A program made the position numbers and the translations under genes. A DNA stretch of 64,000 bases, taken from Symbiodinium natans (Eukaryota > Sar > Dinophyceae > Suessiales > Symbiodiniaceae). Positions within the stretch are counted from its first letter, which is position 1. Each line of letters begins with the position of its first letter. The stretch is from positions 520,692 through 584,691 of the forward strand of contig CAJNDS010002301.1 of NCBI GenBank assembly GCA_905221605.1, written 5' to 3'. This document shows, piece by piece, positions 57,458 to 64,000 of this stretch. The notes below the pieces were generated by a model that did no database searches, was not told where the DNA came from, and saw nothing but the letters and a program-made list of their open reading frames with translations.

Positions 57458-59085
57458 ATGGCATGGACAGTTCACCAGCCTCGACGGTGGCAGTTTCTGG
57501 GCCCCCAGGTGAGGCCTCTCACGGTGCAGCTGCCGCTGCCGACAGTGGCTCGGCGAGAGTGTGATAAAGACTGGAACGAACAGTTCAGACAGAGTCCTGC
57601 CAAGGGCTCGGTGCGCCATTCGCGCACCTGACCCCTATTTCCCAAGATGAGTCAGAGCAGAACTGGAAGCAATTTTGCATCAACTTGCATAACTCCCCCA
57701 AGGCCTGAAGCCCGAGCTCTTCGGCGTGAGCACGCCGAACTTGCCGGGGGACGTCAGCCTTTCAGGCCTGCTACGTGGAGCTTCGCTACGCCCATGTTAC
57801 AAGTGGCTTCTGCGCAGGAAACCTGGATGTGGCGATCCTTGAGCAGCTGGCACCACGCTACAAAGGTTGGCTCTACCTGAACCCAGAAGCATCTCGGAGG
57901 CATGTGGATGGCCACATTGTGCCCAGTGTCGAGTACAGCGACACTTGGAGCAAAGGACAACAAACACTTCCACAAAAAGGAGCTCGAAGCTGCGGGCTGC
58001 AAGGACGGGCTCTGGGCACTTTGGGTTCGTCACAGAATGTAAGCGATATCTGCCGCTAAGTTCATTCAAGCGGAACTGCTTTGGTCGCAGGTGGAGGTGG
58101 CGCCCATCCCAAACCCCGCTGGCAGCCAGAAGGCTACCGAGGAGCATGCGAGCGCAGTGCCGTGGACTTGAACCATGTCGGTTTCTTACCGAAGGGCATC
58201 TCTCTAAACTTCTCTCGAAATCTGGATGGACATCTTAGGTTCTCTCTGCCATGGATCGCCTCCCTAGGCCTTTGCATCTTGGCTGGTCTTGAACCTTTGG
58301 AGCTTGATCCAAGGGTTCTTCTGGCTGGTGCTGTGGGTTTCGGGGATGTGTCAGGGATGTTCAGACGATGGATATGTAGATTATGTACCATCATGTAGCA
58401 TAATGTCGCATTCAGCAACGAAGGGGCGGTTTGCAGCCTTGTACGGCCTGGTACTAGCACGGTGGTACGCCCAGTCAGGATGATCCAGTGCACGTCGGGC
58501 AACCGCGCAGGCGCTGCGCTGCTGCTAGCACAGGCGCCGGTCACTCCCGCCACTCCCGTCACTCCGGTCACTCCGGTCCACGGCACCTTGAAGGGTATGG
58601 GCTCCAAAAATCGCAAGTCGGAAAGAACGGAAGCAGGAAATCCAATCCCGTGGCACAGTTTTGCACCGTCCGCCGTCCAGGCCAAAGCCTTGGGTCACAA
58701 CAGGCGGGAGCTGACAGTGCATGATCGCTTGATCGCTTGACCCAGCAGGGCAGTAACCATCACGGTCGTAGTCGTGATGTGTTGTCAAGAAAATGTTCGT
58801 GGTACTTGTCTTTGTCTGCATACCCATGTCCTGTCACACTCATGTGCTGGTGCACTCAAGCTGACGGAAGTGCAGGGCCTCCGCGAGCCTCCTGGCGGAG
58901 GACTTGGACCTCAAGTTTTTCACCAAGTGCTCGGAGCACCCTGGATTCAAGCTTGGAAGCGTTGCCTGATGCAAGCACCTAAAGCGGCACGTTTGGAACA
59001 TCCTGGAAAATCTTGGAAATTGGTGCCATGTTCGGAGGTGCGGCCCGATCAAAGATTGGGTGCTGGACCAGCTCCCCGGCGTCAA
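57458..59085 (+). CDS. DUF442 / beta-lactamase-hydrolase-like phosphatase-rhodanese-fold domain
   Basis: Short exons encode a domain with the layout of DUF442 (PF04273 type), a dual-specificity-phosphatase/rhodanese-like fold often fused to ETHE1-type proteins in bacteria (Blh). Recognisable pieces are GFCAGNLDVAILEQLAPRYK and GWLYLNPEAS (about 57796-57885), KKELEAAGC (about 57975), VEVAPIPNPAGSQKATEEHA (58091-58157), the active-site-like loop IQCTSGNRAGAALLLAQA (about 58483-58534), LLAEDLDLKFFTKCSEHPGF (about 58885-58945) and PIKDWVLDQLP (about 59047-59080). A preceding exon at 57458-57508 (MAWTVHQPRRWQFLGPQ, donor CAG|GTGAGG) joins in phase 0 to the block at 57766. It could be either an internal exon or the start of a separate gene. 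Whether the domain acts as phosphatase, sulfurtransferase or scaffold is unknown. The Cys-xxxx-Arg loop (CTSGNR) is rhodanese-like in length. Confidence 0.65.
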
Positions 59086-59174
59086 TGAGGAGGCTCTGTG
59101 CTTTTGCACGCACAGAGCACAGAGCGCACGACGCACAAAGCTGCAGCTTTGCTCCCCATGGTACGCCAGGCCCA

Positions 59175-61253
59175 GTCCTCTACTGCAACCAGACAAGCAG
59201 CGGTCATCGAGCAGCTTTTCGATCCACAGGCCTGGTCAGTGGACCAGATGACTCTTGAGGACTTTGCATCTCTCTGCTTTAGTGACTTTAGTGATCTTAT
59301 GTGGTCGGAGTGTCGGAGGGCAGCTCGACCTTCACTTACCTCCTCGGCTGCTCGCAGAGCCAAGAGGCGGTGCTGATCGACCCAGACCCTTGGCCAGAGC
59401 AAAAGTTGGCAGCAGGTCATCGATTGTTTGTTATCCACTACCGATACCTCTCCTTGCACTCCATAATCGTCCTTACAAGCGCTTGTGCTGCAGTGCCTCA
59501 TAGTGCCGGGCCCGCCTTCTGGTTCCCGGCTCGCTTCAGGTCTTGGGCATGGAGGGTCGGGATCTTGGCCTGGCAGAGGAGCTTGGCTTCAAGGCCTCGG
59601 ACTTCTCGTGTCGATGTGGTGGAGATTGAGTCAAGCATGTCAAGCCAGTCTCTGCTTGAAAGGTGAAGTATGTTGTCAACACGCACTGCCACGCAGGCAC
59701 CGAAACTGCACCTGAAATTCAGCCCCAGAATCCTGCTTTGGCCGCCTCCTGTGCAGACCACATCACCTCCGGCGGCGCAATCAAGAAGCTGCACCCGGAG
59801 GTATGCCGGGGTGGTTTCTGTGAGATATCAGGTCTCGGCCTTCTGTGCATGAGCAGCTGGGGTATGCTCCCAGGTGAAAACCATGATCTCGGAAGCCTCT
59901 GGAGCTGCTGCCGACATCAAACTGAAGGACTCGTCAGAGGGCAGATCACGTCAGAGCTGCACAAGCGCAAGATGCTGCAGCGAAGCAGGGTTTGTGCAGA
60001 GGATGGTGACAAGATCGAGTTTGGCCAATATGCCGCTTATCTGTGACAAGTATGGCGTGTCAAGATCCAGACGCTGCGTGCCCCTTGTCCTAGGCCCTCC
60101 AAGCGGTTGCCACTCCGGGACACACCGATGGCTGCACCATGTCTGAATCAGCTGAGACCAAACTTTCGGACCCCTTCAACTACTTGTACCGTCAGTCTGC
60201 TTGCCCTGACGAGTAAGGCATGTGCTTCGTTCTTAACGGGCCAGATGCGCCAAAGGCGGTCTTCACAGGTGTCATCCGAAGTTAGAATGGGCATTCCACA
60301 ACATGATGCCACCACCTGCAGAACCTTTGTGCAAGTGTGCACACGCTGCCTCAGGCGACACTGTGCTCATTCGAGGATGCGGCCGAACGGATTTCCAGCA
60401 GGTCACCTGAAGCACGGTGTGACATGTGCAGCTGCTCAGCATGTTGGCGCACGCTTCCCATTCTCAAAGTTGCACAGCAGCCTCCAAGCAAGCGCCGTCT
60501 TCCAGAAGAGTTCTCTGCACCTTCATGGCTAGCTGCAAAGTAGTGGAGCTTGACGCATGCCTTCCTCAACGACCGATTCAAATGGCATCTCCGCAAATGC
60601 TTCAGGTTTCTGCAAGCTAAGTCTACTGAGTTGAGAGACATGCTGTGACATGCTTCATGCTTCAAAGGGTGACGCGGCCCGACTCTACGACATGATCCAC
60701 CAGAAGATCTTCACTCTACCGGAGGACACCAAGATCTACCCAGGCCTGCTAGAATGTTGCCAGTAAATGCCAATTTGTTAGTAAATATTTTCAAGCTTGT
60801 CGCGTTGTGACTTCAAGATCCGCACCAGCAGGTTTCCTTGTTAGTTGTAGCTGATTGAACTTGAAGAGACGGTAAGCTCTCCCATCAGGTCACGACTACA
60901 AGGGCAGCACCCTGGCATCACTGTCAGCCATGCAAGTTAATCTCAAGCCACTGCCACCAGTTGACGTGTTTTCGGTACAGTTCCAGATCATGAGGAAATG
61001 TGTCCACCGTCGCAGAAGAGAAGAAATTCAACCCCCGCTTGACGCAGAACAAGGATTCGATGCGGCTTATTGAACTTATTGCTGGTGAGCTTGCGGGTGT
61101 TACGGAAGGCAAAAAGGCAAGAAGAAGCCAAAGGAGCACACTTGGAGCAGCACATGCGTGGCAGCCGCGCAGGAAGAGTTCATCAAGACCATGAAAGAGC
61201 TCAACCTGCCCTATCCGAAGATGATGGACGTGGCTCTTCCGCGTCGGTGTTAG
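59175..61253 (+). CDS. ETHE1: ETHE1-type persulfide dioxygenase, multi-exon
   Basis: ETHE1 is a mitochondrial iron enzyme of the metallo-beta-lactamase fold that oxidises glutathione persulfide to sulfite, the step after SQR. Exons read AAVIEQLFDPQ (to 59229, GC donor), GSSTFTYLLGCSQSQEAVLI (from 59319), GRDLGLAEELGFK (about 59552), VKYVVNTHCHA (59664-59697, GC donor), DHITSGGAIKKLHPE (to 59800), EASGAAADIKL (about 59890-59923), EDGDKIEFGQYA (about 60000), AVATPGHTDGCTM (about 60101-60141), GMCFVLNGPDAPKAVFTG (about 60219-60270), GDTVLIRGCGRTDFQQ (about 60355-60402), LYDMIHQKIFTLPEDTKIYP (about 60684-60746), GHDYKGSTLASLSAM (about 60887-60932), AEEKKFNPRLTQNKD (about 61006-61053) and FIKTMKELNLPYPKMMDVAL (about 61178-61240), stopping at TAG 61251-61253. 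The metal-binding signature is intact: THCHADH, the PGHTDG histidine, and the TGD aspartate at a splice junction. The family RGCGRTDF loop is present. No presequence or obvious own start was seen. Confidence 0.88.
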
Positions 61254-64000
61254 CCTTGCATCTCGCAGACTTGCAACTAAAGCCTTAAGGCGCCTACACT
61301 TCGATCCGCTTCGCAAGAGCTCACTGAGGAGGCGGTGCCGGCCAACCTGGTCTGCGGGGTCTGAGGCCGCTGCGATGGGCGTGAAGCCGACAGGCTTGTG
61401 GTTTAGGTGACAGGGGGGAGACACAAAAGTCAAGACGCATCGAAGCGGGAACCAACATCAGCAGTTTCAAGCAGAGACTTGTTATCTTATCTGGTGCGTG
61501 CTCTTTCTGACCACTCTCGAGGTTCTCAACCTCTGCTGTCTTCTTGCGGAGGTTAATGTGCCGCCAGCAGCGTGTGCTGGTTTCAACGAGCGAAGGGACT
61601 TCAGCTCGTTTTACAGGAGAGCTTTGGTGCAGGAGCATATCGATTTGCAAGGGGTGGGGCCCATGACCCTCATGACCCGTTTGGCCCTTGGCCACAACGT
61701 AGGGACCCGAACCTGAGAATCAATGCACTTTTGCACTTTTGAGGCATGACCTTCGCAACAGTCATGTGAAGAGCATGCTAGCTTGCACATGCGGAAGACG
61801 ATTCTCAGCTCGGGTATCTGCTTCTCACAGACAAGCCATCGCTCAGCATCGGCACGGTTTGGCATATCCGCAGCTGACCGAGGGGCTGAATTGGATTTTG
61901 GGCCGTTTGAAGCCAGCTCTTCACAACGGCATTCCCATGCAAGGCCGACAAAGACAGCTCGGCTCTAATTTGATGTAGAGGGTAGAGGCAGTAGCAGCTC
62001 TATGTAGAGGGACTGACACCAGGGGCAATGACAAATGGACAATCCGAAGACGCCGCCAAACCCATGAGCCTTTGCGAATCGCCGAAGCCTTAACCGGCTG
62101 ATTCTCGTAAGATTGTTCGAGGAGCTCAAACAACAGTGGACCTCCTTTGAGCGAACTTGATAGGGATGAGGGGAAACGAGGGGGCACGGCTCGAGTCACT
62201 GTGCAGTGCCGATACGATGACGTGTGTCCGTGCCGAAACTTGAGAGCAGATTCGAAACCGCATATGGAAGTCTGGATGCCCCTTAGATTGCCTTCGCCAG
62301 CATGAAGCAAGGGGCCGTGACATTTCCCACTGTATGCAAGAGATGAACACGAGCTGCGGATTCAGCTGCTACTGTTGCTGCCTGTTTGCTCGACTTGAAG
62401 CTCGTCTCTCACAGTCGACGTGGAAAAAAGGGGGGCTCAGGGGGACGAGTAGGCCATTGAGGAATGAGGCTCGGCATGGCTCGGCACCTCCGGGCAAGTG
62501 ATGCTCTCCCTTCGCCTGTAAGGTGACGCAGGTGCTGATCGGCCACAGCGCGCTGTCGACCCAGCGTAGCTTCCGACTCCCCGGAAACCTGCTTCATTGT
62601 CTCGAAGTGCAAGCGGCGAGAGTGCCCGACCCCCCCCCCCCAAGCAAAAAAAGGGGGTACCCCCTCTTTTACCCGAAATGGAATAGAATCCCCTGAAAGG
62701 GACCCCCCCCCCCCGACCTTTGCAGAGCGTTGCGGTGCCTCCCCAGCGCCTCAAAGGCCCTGCGCTGCCCTCGCCTGGAGCCCCGACAACCAGCGGCTCC
62801 TCTCCGCCTCCAGCGACGGTCGGAGAGGGAGAAGAAGAAGGGTTCAGGGTTTTAGGGTTTTGGGGTTTTATGGTTTTAGGGTTTCAGGGTTTTCGGGAGC
62901 AAAATGGAAGGAAACTCAGAGGAAGTGTCGGAAGTGTGACCGGTTGAAAGGGATTCGAGAGTGATTCGAGAGCTTCAAGAACGCGAGACACTGTTCCGCG
63001 GCCAGGCACCGTCAGACTCTGGACTCTCCCAGGCCGTCGCAATGGCTAAGACTTGCTCAGAGCATCTTGAGCAGTTCTAGCGTTTAGCTAACGTTGATCT
63101 AACGTTGAGCTCACGGCCGATTTTTGGCTTCTCAGGAGTCTTGAAGGACTGGATTTGGCAGCCGTTTGTTGGCTGTGTAAATAATTGTGTTGATGATCAT
63201 GCAATCAATGTTACACTCGGTTCAGCACCCCCTCCCCCCCCCCCCCCACAAATCGGGAGCCACACACAAAATTTGGGAGGAGGGGGGGGGGAGGGAGAAC
63301 CATCCTAAAGCCTCAGCCCGCGTCGATCGGAAGCCAGGCGCCGACGTTTGGGGAGCTTACGGCCCCCCCCGGCGTCACGCCTCGATACTACAGCGGGTAA
63401 CCCAAACAAACCTACTACAGCGAATTGGGCTGGCCCGTAGGCTGCCTCTCACCAAATTTGTTTGGGGCCTCTTTTCACAAGAAAATTCTAGGATGGTCGA
63501 GATGGAAGTGGCCGGGCTTAGCTTCCTGCATTCTCCGGGCTCTGGCTAAATAAGATTCCCGGAGCCCAAGGCCCTTGAAGCCTGAAACCCTCAGCTGAGC
63601 CTGAGAGAAAGCTCTGTGCTTGAGATTTTGGGGAGCAGCAAAGACCTGGCCCCAAGACCTGAACCATCCTTAACCCTAAACACACACCACATCACACACA
63701 CACACACACACCCTTAAAATAAACAACCTTTCGGAAAAAACAACACTTTTGATTATAGCGAGTGACCTAACAAACTGAGTTCGCAGAAAGGTGCCGGGAA
63801 ACTTGTGATGATAGCGGGATAAAGCGAGTGCAAAATTAGATTAGATAGCAACAATTTAATGCTGCGCGACCCGCCTCGGCCCGGCCCAGCGCATCTGCGT
63901 AAGCATGGTGCCTGTTCTCACAACCTATACACCTTCGGCCCGAGGCCTCGGCGGATTGTGGAAACATGTGTGCTAGGGCTTTCGGGCCGCGCGATTGCTC
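61254..64000. other. Gene-poor right edge with homopolymers and telomere-like repeats
   Basis: No gene could be supported. The stretch contains C-runs at 62628-62641, 62703-62714 and 63226-63247. A degenerate (GGGTTTTAG)n-like stretch lies at 62840-62894 and an (AC)n run at about 63693-63711. A CCTTAACCCTAAACACACACC motif lies at about 63668. Short open frames are present on both strands only. Confidence 0.5.
62838..62896. repeat. Interstitial telomere-like repeat
   Basis: Successive ggttcagggttttagggttttggggttttatggttttagggtttcagggtttt-type units resemble degenerate TTTAGGG on the + strand, about seven units. Confidence 0.75.

Noticed and set aside
58462-58740. Continuation VTPATPVTPVTPV as part of the DUF442 exon
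   Set aside because: The cactcccgtcactccggtc repeat follows the coherent domain sequence after LLLAQA. It is more likely intronic than a Thr/Pro linker, though a linker cannot be excluded.

Overview
The window reads as nuclear DNA of a protist, most probably a dinoflagellate (Symbiodiniaceae-like). This identification is inferred from gene architecture, not from a database search. Long simple-sequence tracts separate small intron-rich genes. Every gene I can support lies on the + strand. Many reconstructed introns start with GC or GA as well as GT, and acceptors tend to read AG|G. Near-identical tandem gene copies are present, and degenerate TTTAGGG-like stretches are scattered about. I see no bacterial operon, CRISPR array, tRNA, rRNA or recognisable transposase. 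No complete dinoflagellate spliced-leader relic was spotted by eye.

Layout. 0-10.9 kb: mostly non-coding, with two small multi-exon genes of unknown function (one with a signal peptide, 4461-6136; one at 6437-6980) and AT- and GA-rich microsatellites. 10.9-14.9 kb: a gene beginning with an Arg/Ala-rich helix and a 'HTFHP' motif, then a multi-membrane-span protein with a PAS-like region. 15-27 kb: gene-poor, with several decayed tandem repeats and a diverged fragment of the later tandem unit at about 21.7-22.2 kb. 27.2-43.4 kb: five tandem copies of a three-exon Pumilio/PUF-type RNA-binding gene. The repeat period is about 3 kb, with a 4.4 kb step between copies 1 and 2 caused by an inserted, broken copy of a second gene. 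44-49 kb: dispersed GC-palindrome elements with GAA tails, a (GAA)n tract, the better-preserved paralogue of the inserted gene, and a (GTAT)n tract. 50-51.2 kb: a WDR26/Gid7-like gene that appears to stop after its first WD repeat. 51.5-61.25 kb: a mitochondrial sulfide-oxidation locus. 61.3-64 kb: no gene seen.

The main finding is the 51.5-61.25 kb locus. It contains, in order and on one strand, a mitochondrial-type sulfide:quinone oxidoreductase (SQR), a DUF442/beta-lactamase-hydrolase-like phosphatase-rhodanese-fold domain, and an ETHE1-type persulfide dioxygenase. Each is split into many short exons, and the key catalytic residues are preserved. The last recognisable SQR exon runs into a splice donor rather than a stop codon, and the ETHE1 part has no evident start of its own. 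A single SQR-DUF442-ETHE1 fusion that takes H2S through persulfide to sulfite is therefore a serious possibility. The alternative is two adjacent genes, SQR and DUF442-ETHE1, with the second starting near 57458.
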